Of a stretch of DNA of 64,000 nt, positions 35,301 to 46,148 are shown piece by piece; within the stretch, counting starts at the first letter, position 1; each line of letters opens with the position of its first letter. Both the position numbers and the translations under genes were made by a program. Location: positions 45,428,401-45,492,400 of the forward strand of contig OX392527.1 of the NCBI GenBank assembly GCA_947623455.1, read 5' to 3'. The notes under the pieces were generated by a model, which saw nothing but the letters and a program-made list of their open reading frames with translations, did no database searches and was not told the origin of the DNA. The DNA is from Mimachlamys varia (lineage: Eukaryota > Mollusca > Bivalvia > Pectinida > Pectinidae).

Positions 35301-37767
35301 GTAAGCACACTAATACTCGAAAACGTATAGCAAATGGAATAAAGACACAACTGGACTGACAAACATCATTTTACAAACGTAGTGGATGAGCGATTAAATA
35401 ATTAATGGTCAGAAAATGAATAAAAATCAAAATGAAGTTAATAAATGTCTTATCGTTAAACTTAGCTATTGAACGTCTTGTGAAATGTAAACTCCAATGA
35501 CTGAAAAATCTGCGAATATCATCAATAATTACAAAAAAAATACATTGCATGATAGATAAGATATCTTAAGTATATAAGAAACTTAGAAGGTTGCAATTAT
35601 GAATTATTTATGGTGTAATTACTGATTAATGCAAGAAACCATTTTGAATGACTATGTAATACAGATATGCAAATTGATGAATCGAGTTTGGATTGCAAAG
35701 GAAAAAGTTAATTGCTACTAGGGAAAGATGTGAATTGAATTGAAAGCAACGAAAACCTTAGATGGTATTTTTGCCCATTAGCATGTATAATAATTAGCTG
35801 CTTGATGAACAACGTAATAACACGCCTTTACAAATGTATTAAATTTAAGTAAGATATTTATTTTTAATTTATGTAAATATATACTTATCTTATTGAAAAT
35901 ATGAGTTAAACGATGTAATTTCTACGTAAAAATATGTTATTTTTTATCAATATTAATGTTAGCTATTCAAAACATTGAGTGTTTTTCACCGCCCGAAATT
36001 TTTCGTCAGAAAATATCTATTGTTAAGCTCGGCAACAGTACAATCACACAGGTGTTCCAATGAAATAGACGGGCGATAATACTTTCAGATTATAAGCATC
36101 AATTTGACAATTACAATATACCTATGTAGATTTCAACATAACTTTAAGTGATATATTTCATACGAACAATTCCATTCTGGGAAGTAATACATTTCTGGTT
36201 TTCTACCTCTCACTTTAAAAAATATCAAAGGAAACAGATATGATATATTGGTATAACATTAGACACACCGAGAGATATAATCACCTATTGCAGATGTTCA
36301 GCCGATTTTACTCTATGCTGCGATGCAAGTGTTCCATTTTGATTCAACTCAAGCATGTAAGCTACGTTTTAGATATTTAAATAGATATATTTAGTAAATT
36401 ATAAACTTAAAACGATAAGACGGTTTTTTACTCTTTCATTTTAAGATAATGTATCAGCTTTTCATATTATACGATCTGTCATACGCGGAAATGTTTAAGT
36501 GCTATTCAAATCCTTTACACAGCTTTAGATTGAACCTGATTAGGCCATCTGGCTTGTGTATGTAATCCCATTTATGTATGTGAGTATACGTTAATGGGAT
36601 AGGTGGCAAAAATAAAAAGTATATGTAACAGCATCACAATTCTGTTCAACTTTATTGCTTCGAAAAAAACCGCTTAAACATTTATCTCTTATTCATTGGT
36701 ATATCTACAAAACACGTGAAAAGATTTAAGATTCCATTCATGTGGTACATACATGAGCGACTTTCCCAGCATTTAACATGTTTGTCATCAGCGCTTGAGA
36801 AGATGAAATCAACATTACTTTTAACGGAAAAACACTTAAGTGCAATTATAAATATATTAATCGCCATGTTAATTCGTAAAGTATTGATAATGGATTTACC
36901 GACCCTTATCAGAACATCAGAGGAAACTATAAACACCGTGAATAAAGATATGTTCACAAATGATATAGCATTAGAAAAATGGTTATTTAAAAGGATAAAA
37001 GTTCATGCCATCGTTATGTAATTGTGTACATACAAGTTTAGATTAGATATTAAACAATTATTCCGTGTAAGGTTACAGGGGATAATATATGTGAATATTT
37101 CATTTATACCAACAATGACATATAGTAGATTATCAACATTAAACTTTAAACAAAATGTTTATGTCAATAGCTTTAAAGGGAAAAGAACGTATTTAAACAT
37201 TTCAAAGTGAAAGTTTGAAAAGAAAAACAGCGAAGATCATTTAATACACGAAAATCGATAAGTGTCAATTAAAACACATGATTTGGATTAAAGATGTTCA
37301 ATCTCATAATTTTTATCATTTTTTTTTAATAATTTTGACATGAAATATAAGACTTATTCCACTTGAATTAATCATTCGAATTCTAGTAAGGCAGCACTTT
37401 ATCTCCATATATTGTTTAGTTCATGCTTAGAACCATTATCATACATTCTTAATAAAATAAACAATAGCATTGTCCGACATAGTTAGTCTATCTATACCTT
37501 GGCTATTGTTTATTGACAACTGTATTTGATGTCATCATGTAAAATGTTACAAGATTGCCAATTATTCGAAAAATTGATTTGGTTGTTTTTCAGCAGCCTG
37601 GTTCATGTACCAAGATAACGAAGTCATCACACTGCGGTAAGATATATAAGATATGTACATAAAACGAAAATGTACACGTATTACGTATACCTCTCCATGT
37701 GATTAAAGATTCAACTAAAGATTCATACATATGCACCGGACGCTTATATGAATAAGGACTTCGATGA
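35301..37767. other. AT-rich intergenic DNA
   Basis: No gene is accepted here. Overlapping sense and antisense frames of about 90-100 codons at 36682-37021 have no recognisable domains. Confidence 0.35.
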
Positions 37768-37903
37768 TGACGTCATGATTGACCATCTAATGACGTCATA
37801 TGAAACTTTGTTAATAATTGGTGGAAAAATAATATAGCGGTAGGTGGTCAAACGAATTTAACCCAAACAAATAAAGGACAGTTACTTGTTTCATCTATAT
37901 AAG
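37768..37903 (+). promoter_or_regulatory. Paired TGACGTCA sites upstream of a TATA-like box
   Basis: Two perfect CRE palindromes, TGACGTCA, lie at 37768-37775 and 37791-37798 with 23-bp start-to-start spacing. TATATAAG lies about 100 bp downstream at 37896-37903. This could be an ATF/CREB-responsive promoter, but no convincing coding sequence follows within the next kilobase, so it is listed only as a candidate. Confidence 0.3.
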
Positions 37904-38767
37904 TATGACAGAGCCCCGATGTTTTTTTTCACGACATTCAGTCACAAGTAAAAGCACTAGTACCTTGGGAACGTGTAATTTATGTAATTTCTATATAATC
38001 TTGCAAAATCCTACCGACTGTGTATTCAAAAACATGGCATAGCGTTTGTTTCAAAAGACGCATTGTTCTAGAGTCTCGTCATCTATAATTGACTTAAATT
38101 AAAGGTTAATAACTATCTCAACACGTTCACAGAGTGTAATACATCACTTCCAATATCAGCCAATGTGAAAGATATCAGTTTCACCAGGATCCACTGTCAA
38201 AAATGCAATAAAAATGTCATTTTTGAGACATAACATGATCATAAAATAAGCAAATCATTACCTAGGTATGTTAGAGAACGAAAAATTAAAATTTCAAATA
38301 ATGAGAATTTTAATAAATGTGTAACACCTTTAATTTGATTTACATGCTATCTGTTTTATACAATACAACAATGCCATATTACAGTCGTGTGATTTAGGTC
38401 GAAAGAAAACATATTCATTATTTGAATCTTTCGGTCGATTTACCTTGCTTTAGGGAAAATATGCAAATAATAAATTTTCATTCCTAACAGTAATATGTTT
38501 TAAGGTGATCAACTTGCATATTATTAGCGAGATATGATGTTTCTTATACATACATCTGAAGGATATTTTGCTTTCAAATTCAAAAAAGTTTTAGAATCGA
38601 TTTTTTTTCTCCCACCCTGCGTATGTTGGACAAATAATAAAAATAATAGAGATTCTTATATACTAGTACCGCTCTATTACCACCCAGGCTAGAGTCATTT
38701 CAGGCCGGTTCACAAATGATAATCCGTTATTATTGGGTCTTTGCAAACAGCCAACAATATCTTTCCT
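37904..38767. other. AT-rich intergenic DNA
   Basis: No feature recognised. Confidence 0.4.
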
Positions 38768-39115
38768 GGTGGATTTTTTAGTCCCCGAGGTTTGCTGGAG
38801 CTTCCATAGCCACAGTTAATCTCATTTGAGCAGTGGCACGTTACATCCTATATACATTTTCGTATACGATTTGAAATCATACTGAACAAGTTTAATTTTA
38901 CTTCTAAATTCATACATTAATAAAGGGGTTTTACGCACCTGACCATTCTGCTTCTACATTAGTTTAGAAATTTTGGATTCCCACCTTTTGGCCCCTAGCA
39001 TCATTGAAGAGTCCTAGGAGGACGAAACAGCTGTATGATACAGTTTAATTCATTTTTCGGCATACCGTATCTATTACTTAATTTGAAAGTTACAGCATAT
39101 GTGTGTGTTACGTCA
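38768..39115 (+). repeat. Hammerhead-bearing dispersed repeat, best-preserved long copy
   Basis: About 348 bp, collinear with 4644-4994 from GGTGGATTTTTTAGTCCCCG to GTGTGTGTTACGTCA. No shared ORF. It contains the hammerhead block at 38998-39041. Confidence 0.7.
38998..39041 (+). pseudogene. Hammerhead ribozyme with a single core change (C3 to U)
   Basis: Stem I is GCATCA/TGATAC (39036-39041, one mismatch). Core TTGAAGA (39004-39010) carries U where the invariant C3 should be. Stem II is GTCC/GGAC with loop TAGGA. GAA plus A15.1 are at 39024-39027, stem III is ACAGCTGT, and A17 is at 39035. Everything except C3 is consistent with a type I hammerhead. C3 normally pairs with G8 in the active core, so a loss of activity is expected. 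Confidence 0.8.
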
Positions 39116-39284
39116 CGTTTCTTAGCTCCCTAAGGGAGTCGGACGGTGCTGCTATTTCACTCACACCTAGCATTTAATAATTCTAGCACAAACCTGACAT
39201 TTGCTCATTAGCAGTTAAGGAGACTGGAACAAGCAGAGTATGAAACAAGTTTTTTTCAACTTAAATCAATCACGTTTGTTGGCC

Positions 39285-39445
39285 CAGATGTTAAAGCTTG
39301 GGAGTCTTAGAGTGTGAGGAAACCAGAGGTTCCGGAGAAAACCAGCGCGTTGGGGCAAGTGATCCCATATCATTTCATGTCCTTAGGGGATCGAACCCTG
39401 GCCGCCTTGATGAAAAGTAAGAGTGCTTTCCACTGCACCTCCGAC
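39285..39445 (-). mobile_element. Diverged tRNA-derived SINE
   Basis: On the minus strand GTCGGAGGTGCAGTGGAAAG (box-A-like) precedes GGCCAGGGTTCGATCCCCTA (box B). The 3' body contains the complement of GAGGAAACCAGAGGTTCCGG and AGAAAACCAGCGCG, a motif shared with molluscan SINE bodies (compare the region read as TTTCTCC...TTTCCTC at 43755). No target duplication found. Confidence 0.55.
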
Positions 39446-39639
39446 TACTTAATATCCAGAGAGTAATATATCGTCCTCTTTGGGGTACGATAGGGGAAAC
39501 TCAACCCGAGGGGAAAGATCCTTAGATACCAAACACAAGAGTTGTAATTTGGCAACTTCATAATATTTTAAATAAGGATAAGATTCGTCTTCCTCATTCT
39601 CTCTTACTTGACCAAATTTGTACACTATCAAATACATAA

Positions 39640-40190
39640 TCTAATGGTAACGTTGCAAGCAAAAATCAGTGTTGACGTGACGTTATGTTATTGCTGACGT
39701 GACGCCAAGTCATTGTTGCTAAGAACGTGCAAAGAGCAAGTGTAGTGTCTCTCAACCCTAGGGTGGGATTAAAAGAATATTTTACCTCCTTATGGGTGAG
39801 ACAGGGGAATATGAACACGAGAGGTAAGATTCTTAAACTGTCAAACACGAGGCTTGCCTGGTGTTTGGCTTCTTGAGAATGTTACCCTGAGAGTTGAGAT
39901 CCCCTTTTCTCATTCCCAAGGGGTGAATGATAACTTTTTTCTTACTTGTTAAACGTCTTATATATATATATATAATATAGACGTTACGTCAATGCAGGAC
40001 AATGTTGATGTGATGTGATTGAGTTGTCCACTTGACGTCATTGTACTGTTGCTGTGACGTCAAGGCATTGTTGCTATTACGTCTATCAACTGCTGATAAC
40101 GTGTAAAAAGCACGTGTAGTTTGTCTCAACCCTAGGGTGAGATAAGAAAATTTCACACCGGTGAAATTACTGATATCCATGTCCAGAGTA
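39640..40190. repeat. Duplicated module with TGACGT-rich segments
   Basis: Two modules about 390 bp apart share a TGACGT-rich stretch with TCATTGTTGCT/GCATTGTTGCT, then AACGTGYAAARAGCAMGTGTAG and GTCTCAACCCTAGGGTG. The second contains two exact TGACGTCA sites (40033 and 40055). A (TA)n run at 39959-39974 separates them. Confidence 0.55.
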
Positions 40191-40244
40191 AGAGGAACGT
40201 GTATCTATATATAGCACCGGCAGGAAGCATTTTGTTCTAAAACA

Positions 40245-40332
40245 TATAACACAGTACCGTGAAGTGACTCGAACCCACAACCCTTCGGTCACGAGCCCGG
40301 CGTCCAATCACTAGATTACACGTGTCCGATAT
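40245..40332 (-). mobile_element. tRNA-like SINE head or tRNA pseudogene
   Basis: On the minus strand, TAATCTAGTGATTGGACGCC (box-A-like), CCGAAGGGTTGT and GGGTTCGAGTCAC (box B) have tRNA order and spacing. No complete cloverleaf acceptor stem is found, so a SINE head or pseudogene is more likely than a functional tRNA. Confidence 0.5.
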
Positions 40333-42101
40333 GGAACACCGGTGTGTATTCCACTCTAAACTCTCATCGGTCGATGTTTTGTTTTAACATCTCAGATGAA
40401 AACGCTTCAAACTCTTTACTGACGTCGACTGTGGAAATCGTGTGCACCGGCGAGTGACAACATGTAAAGATCATAAAAACATTCTGACAGGTTTGACCTG
40501 AAAGTCCTCATTTCAATTTCTGTTTCAGTGGATCATTATATTCTATCTCTCCAAATATTGCCCGCACTTGTGCATACATGTGTTCATTGTGTAGTGTGTT
40601 TTCTATATCTAATGTTATACATGCGAACAAGAGGTGCGAGAAAAAGCTATACGTAAATGCACTCAGTGACCGGTGACGTCACAATCAGATGTGAAAACGT
40701 CTTTTGGTTGATTGTGTCATTCTTACTGACATCAATAGCTTCCACGAAAAGAATATGAAAATAAAAATGGACTAGTGACGCACCGTCTCTAGAAAGTTTG
40801 AAGCACGTCTTACAGTTTTTATCAAATCTTCAGTTAAAAGATGTTTGGGGAGGGGGAGCAATACTTTTTTAGATACATGGTGTAAGTGATATTGATATTG
40901 TACCCTCCGGTATATATGTACGTAGAGTTTCCATATCTCAAATATTCGTTGATCTACCGAAGTTAACGATATGCTTTCTACAAAAGTCTATAAAGAATCA
41001 TTTATTTTCAATTGAAGCCGGAAATCTTCAAATTCACACACAAAAAAAATATCAAAATTTATACAAAAAAAATATCAAAACGAAGCATTAAATTTTAAAT
41101 CATTGTATAATGTAGTAAAAAAAAAGTGATATGACGGACATAATTCCGTGTCAAAATACAACATACTACATATAGATAGGGTTCATACATATAGACAAAG
41201 GTACATCTATTCAATCAATTCCTGATCTATATATCTACATGCTCCTTCAAGTCGGAAGTTTTACGCGGTATATCAAAGTAATGGCCGCAGTAATTGATTG
41301 TTAAACAGATGTATTAAACGTTCAATCAAACAATTTGACAAGTATAAACGATAAACGATCTGACTCATAGCCTTGGTATGATATTAAGGCCATTATCATA
41401 TCAATTGTATAAGTAAAATGTCAAATTAAGACTGATTCGCGCCGACAATTACGCGAACGTAATGAGCGGCTACCATTTCAAAAGGTACATCAGTAAAATC
41501 AATAACGTTATAGCGAGCTGTCGGCGAGAAATTCATCTGCTTTCGTTTGAAGGTATTAGCCGAGTGTTGACAGTTGACAGACGACGAGAAACAGGAGACA
41601 ATACTTCAGAAAACTTGCTACATTATTTGGGTAATAAAAGAAAGGTTTAATTGATTATTTGCATTCCATGAATTGCACATCAAAGGAATTACTGTTGACT
41701 TTCATTATTTGAAAAGAAATTGGAGTAAGAACAGTAGACATGTAAAGACTCCTCTCCGTCACTCGTTGTGTTAGGTTTTATTTCATGTTTTAACAGTACG
41801 TAAAGGTGATGACCCAGCGATGTAGATAAGTTAGATAATCCCTTTGTATAATAATAATTATATACATCGACGTGTCAGACACATGCTTATCATTATCACG
41901 GCAGTGTTTGGATACGCGGTATAAATATAAGTTAATTCACGAAAGAAACATTTCAGTCCTTCTATTGTTATACATGTTGTTAAAAGCAGTTTGACTATAC
42001 AATTTATTCATACATAATTTCACACTTTTTTAACACTTAGTAAACCCCAATTAAATATTGTCCTACATCTTTTTTTCATTTTTATCAAAGTAGTTTAAAT
42101 A
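40333..42101. other. AT-rich intergenic DNA
   Basis: No feature recognised beyond one TGACGTCA at 40674. Confidence 0.4.
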
Positions 42102-42199
42102 CTGTAAACGTACATATTTTAGTGGCTTCTTATTTCAGCGTTTTTAACACTGAAAGCATAGCGCTAAATTATGATTGCGCTAATAATAGTTTCAATATA
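42102..42199 (+). repeat. Left part of a CTGTAA MITE interrupted by mariner
   Basis: CTGTAAACGTACATATTTTA, then AACACTGAAAGCATAGCGCT and ATGATTGCGCTAATA match 10013-10080. The mariner begins right after it, so the mariner probably inserted into an older MITE of this family. The MITE's right part after 43536 is no longer recognisable. Confidence 0.5.
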
Positions 42200-43534
42200 C
42201 AAGGGGTGTTCCAAAAATAATGTCACTTGCATCGGTGCTCATATAGCGGAAGTGCTTTTGTTCATTTTAATTTGCTCTGCCCTTCAAAATACTCTCCGCC
42301 AGCCAAAACACACCTTTTCAGCCGGTCAATCCATTTTTGGAAGCATTTTTCATACTCTTCAATGGGTACACCCATCAGACACTGATAAACAGCAGATCCA
42401 ATGGCATTTTCGAATTGTGTCTCCTTCTAGATAAATGATATTTAAGTTTTGGAAAGAGAAAATAGTCGCAGGGGGCCAAGTCTGGCGAATACGGAGGGTG
42501 CGGAAGGACGGTAACCTTATCTGACTCCAAAAAGGCAGTCGCAATACGTGCCTTGTGAGCGGGTGCATTATCATGCAAAAGTCGGACATACTTAAGTCCT
42601 GTTTTGGGGCGGCGACTTTTGTAGTAGTTCTTCAACTTTCTCAGAACAACGTTTTTATAGAACTTGCCTGTGACCGTTCTGCCTTTTGGCACCGATATTT
42701 GAATAGCTGGACCCTTATTAGTGAAAAAATAGCTTACAAAACCTTCTTTACCGTTCGTATTCGTTTGGCAATACTTGGGCGTCTGGCATTTTTAGTGGCC
42801 CATATTCGGTTGGCAACCTTCCGCTTTGGTTCAAAATAATACACCCAGGTCTCATCACCAGTGACTATATTATCAAAAGCCTTTTTACTATATTTTGGGT
42901 ACATTTTGGGAAGTTTTTTGCCATTGTTACACGCGTCTTCTTTTGCTCATCCGTTAACAAATGGAGTATCCATCTTGCATTTATCTTTCTAACTTTTAGG
43001 TGTTTCTTCAAAATTGCACGAACTCTTGCTAACGACAAGTTTGTCATTCGAGCCAAATGTCTTACGGTGAATCGAGCATCAGTTTGGAGGTTATTTCGGA
43101 TTTTTTCTATGTTACCTTTGGTCGTAGTTGTTGCAGGACGACCTGGGTGAGCAGCATCTTTCAGTTGCTGCTGCAAAGCACTAAATTTACCTACCCGCCT
43201 ACAAACAGTCCTGTGAGACATTTGGCCCTCCCCATAAATGTCACACACCTCGCGGTGAATATCTACAGCCTTTATGCCGAGTAATGACCTACCTTTTGTA
43301 TAGGCCCTAATTTCAAAAACATTTTCACCTCGTTTTCCTGTGATTTTGTGTCTAGTCTAACGAATAGGCTATGAAACGATGTACACTGTACCGAGGCCAC
43401 TGAACGTGTGGACGAGATATTTACCTGTGTCACGAGCCAGGGATCACTCAATCGACACGAGGTGGTTTTGTGCATAAATTGCACGATTTCCGCGAAATAA
43501 AGCACAGATGACATTATTTATGGAACACCCCTCG
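42200..43534 (-). mobile_element. Complete mariner-family transposon, 1335 bp
   Basis: Terminal inverted repeats of 26 bp (42200-42225 and 43509-43534; both contain AGGGGTGTTCCA and AAATAATGTCA) match at 24 of 26 positions. The element is flanked by the TA target duplication (42198-42199 and 43535-43536). Length is typical of mariner. The single transposase gene on the minus strand is broken. Confidence 0.95.
42262..43329 (-). pseudogene. Inactive mariner transposase (DD34D)
   Basis: The N-terminal paired-type helix-turn-helix part is readable from about 43329 (VFEIRAY, LLGIKAVDIHREVCDIYGEG, HPGRPATTTTKGN, TDARFTVRHLARMTNLSLAR). The first catalytic aspartate is in VTGDETWVYYFEP (about 42838-42875), the second in LLHDNAPAH and the third in YSPDLAPCDYFLFP, with exactly 34 residues between the second and third, giving DD34D. 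The reading frame is broken by shifts before VTGDETW, again between VANRIWATKN and PKGRTVTGKFYK, and near the C-terminus after YHLSRRRHN. The C-terminal GGEYFEGQ is followed by a stop at 42262-42264. No ATG remains upstream in the N-terminal frame, so the copy cannot make transposase. The TIRs are well preserved, so it may still be mobilisable in trans. Confidence 0.92.
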
Positions 43535-43742
43535 TATTGCGTTCTTCTGAAATTATGGTGAATGACCCAATTCGTCATTGTGCTTATCCGTTTAATTCGA
43601 ATATGTGTTAAAATATGAGTGGGCAGTATTTTAAAAGTATGTTTAAAGATATGATAAAATAAGTTTGGTGTTGAAAAAAAACAAGTAATAATTACTACAA
43701 CACATAGACGTTTTATTCATTAGTTCTCATCAGTGGTACCGT

Positions 43743-43980
43743 ACTTCGGTTAGAGGGGACCGCGGTGGCCGGTGGTTAATGTGTCACGACATTCTACACT
43801 AACCCTCCACTGCGAGTTCGAATCCAACGTGTGGAAATTGCCAGGTATACTGACCATAGGTCGGTGCTTTTTCTCCGGGTACCCCGCTTTCCTCCACCTC
43901 CAAAACCTGGCACGTCCTTTAATGACATTGGCTGTTAATAGAACGTAAAACTAAATAAACCAAACCAAACTTCGGTTAGA
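43743..43980 (+). mobile_element. tRNA-derived SINE with 12-bp target-site duplication
   Basis: The body is 43755-43968. The target duplication ACTTCGGTTAGA lies at 43743-43754 and 43969-43980, a perfect match. The tRNA-like head has box A (CGCGGTGGCCGGTGGTTAA) and box B (GAGTTCGAATCC). The central domain contains ACCATAGGTCGGTGCTTTTT, CTTTCCTCCACCTCCAAAAC and TGGCACGTCCTTTAATGACA, and the tail is AACTAAATAAACCAAACC. The same architecture occurs inverted at 52786-53012. Exact duplication implies a fairly recent insertion. Confidence 0.9.
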
Positions 43981-45489
43981 AATGGCGTAAAATGAAACTT
44001 TCCCTCAAATTCAATACAACGAACGTTTTTATTTAATCTCGTCCACCGCAGAGACACCTTGGTACGTTTAAGAATCACAAGAAGAAGCATTTCTCTAACA
44101 AAATGATGCTTTTGAGAACGTGGACGTAAACATAAATGTTGCTACATGTATGTCAGAATGAACGCATACATGTACGTTACAATCACCCTAGCCAATATTG
44201 CAATATAACCTATCATATTTTCCTCGAACTTTGTTCTGATCGTGATGTCCTTATAGTACTGCTACAATACATTGGTAATAAACATCTAAAAAAAATAGAA
44301 ATTAGCTATGCCAGGTATATTGTACGACAATATTACATTGTAGTTGATAATATATTTTATTCCTCTCTCTTTTTTTTAAATAAAGCAGTTCGCTTAAAAC
44401 GTTATGTGTGAAATGCAGGCTTCTTTCATGTGTTCATTAAGTTATGTTCAATTTCAGAATATACATCCTGTCACATTTTCTCTGATAATTTTATTCAAAT
44501 CGAAGACATGACAAATTACTAGAAATAATAATAGCCCAATAACAGAAACTTCAGCGAACCGCACTGCCTGCATTTCTCAGCAGAAAAAAAATGTTCGCCT
44601 TAATTCTTTCACCCCTGAATTTTCATAGTGAACCATTCCAACCTTTACCTTGGGAGATCCGAAACGTGTTTTCGGGGTAAGATTTGGTTTTATGCTGTTT
44701 TACGATTAGCATTAGCTGGTTATTTAAGAACGTCGTACGGGAAAAATGAGTTCAATAGATGCATGTAAGTCAGTCTGAATACCATATTGACAAGATAATA
44801 AAATTAAAACTCAGTTCACCCAATCAGATTATTGTACAACACTGACACCAAATATAACAGAGACAATCAGTCACTTTGTTAACCCCAAAAACTGTCGATA
44901 GAGTAATAAAAAACATTTAGCCGCGTTTTTTGCTGTGATTATGATCGAAGGGAGGTAATTCAAAAAAATAAATTAAACAAGAGACATCATATATATACAT
45001 TGACAACGAGATTTATATTTCAGGAACTGTGTTTTAACTAATACAGGTTGACTTAAAAGCGTGACACTTAATCTAATTAAATAAAAATAAAGATAATGAA
45101 TATTTAGCAAAACGCTACAGACGTGTGTTACATACGAATTATCAGCAGACGCGGAAGGTTATCAAAAGGGGCACTGAAGAAAATGTATATTACAACCATA
45201 TTTGTTATATATTTTCCTTACCCTAGGAGAAAACATGTAGTAATTATCACGAAGCAGAAGATCATATAGTCGTTATGAGATCAGATTAATTTTGTACAAC
45301 ATATGTTACCTGCTTTTTATGAAGAAAAACGTATATCTTCCCTTTAGCGCTTTCAAAAGTTTCAGTCCGAACAAGATTTTTCTGAAAAAATATTGCAAAA
45401 CGTTTCATCAGAATATCCAAGAACTCGTTTGACTATTTTTAGAGCAATTGCCTCTTGCTAAATCTTTCACTGATTCCATATAAGGAAAT
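43981..45489. other. AT-rich intergenic DNA
   Basis: No feature recognised. Confidence 0.4.
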
Positions 45490-45790
45490 GTTGCTTGTAT
45501 ACAATTTCCAATGCCGTCTTACTGTATACAAAGTTTAAGCAAGCCAGGGCCCACTACGTTATCTGATGACCTTGAAGTAAAAATATTACATGTAAATATG
45601 AGCTTGACCTTTTATCTCGTGGCCTTGAGGTTATTTTAACATGTATTTTAGATACAGTGAGGGAATGATGGCATCACCTTGGCGTACACCTTTGTTTCTC
45701 AGAAACGAATTGTATAAGTTATAATATTGCCTTATACATTTGTACTACATGACCTTTGACCTTTTGACCTGAAAATGTGTACGGATCATC
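45490..45790 (+). repeat. Dispersed repeat R4, second copy
   Basis: CAATTTCCAATGCCGTCTTA, GCCAGGGCCCACTACGTTAT, CAGTGAGGGAATGATGGCAT, CACCTTGGCGTACACCTTTG and TGACCTTTGACCTTTTGACC match R4 in order. Confidence 0.55.
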
Positions 45791-46023
45791 TAATACTTTT
45801 GACGAACCCTGTAATGAAATAAATGTAGCGTTACAACCACATAAAATAGTCTCAAGATTGGACAAAACGACATGTGCAAACTATAATATACCAACTAGTG
45901 AAGGTTCAAGGGCTAAACAAAGAAAATTGTCTGCCGTTGATAATGAATCAATAATGTAATATCTAAGTTGCTGGTAAGGAAGAGCTATTGTTAAACCGTT
46001 GGGGGGAGGGGCAGTGGGCAGGG

Positions 46024-46086
46024 GGGGGTTAGGGGGCATGTAGAGTACTCACCTCCGTGCCGTGTCGTCTGCTTCCTAGAATCTCA
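46024..46086 (+). repeat. Short dispersed repeat (GGGGGCATG...GTCGTCTGCTTC)
   Basis: TTAGGGGGCATGTAGAGTAC, then TGTCGTCTGCTTC, is also found at 53405-53465 and 54284-54342, where it reads GGACAGAGGGGGCATGCYGG then GTCGTCTGCTTCAA. Confidence 0.5.
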
Positions 46087-46148
46087 AAAAAAACCCAGTT
46101 CTATTGTGAATTATTTAAGTAACACATTTGACGACGCGGATTGCTTAA

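Noticed and set aside
36682..37021. Overlapping sense and antisense ORFs of 91 and 101 codons
   Set aside because: No domain, signal or splice context; AT-rich codons on both strands suggest chance.
40245..40332. Functional tRNA gene on the minus strand
   Set aside because: Box A and box B are present, but no complete acceptor stem or proper anticodon arm could be built.
42171..43284. Several plus-strand ORFs across the mariner
   Set aside because: They are antisense shadows of the mariner transposase remnants.
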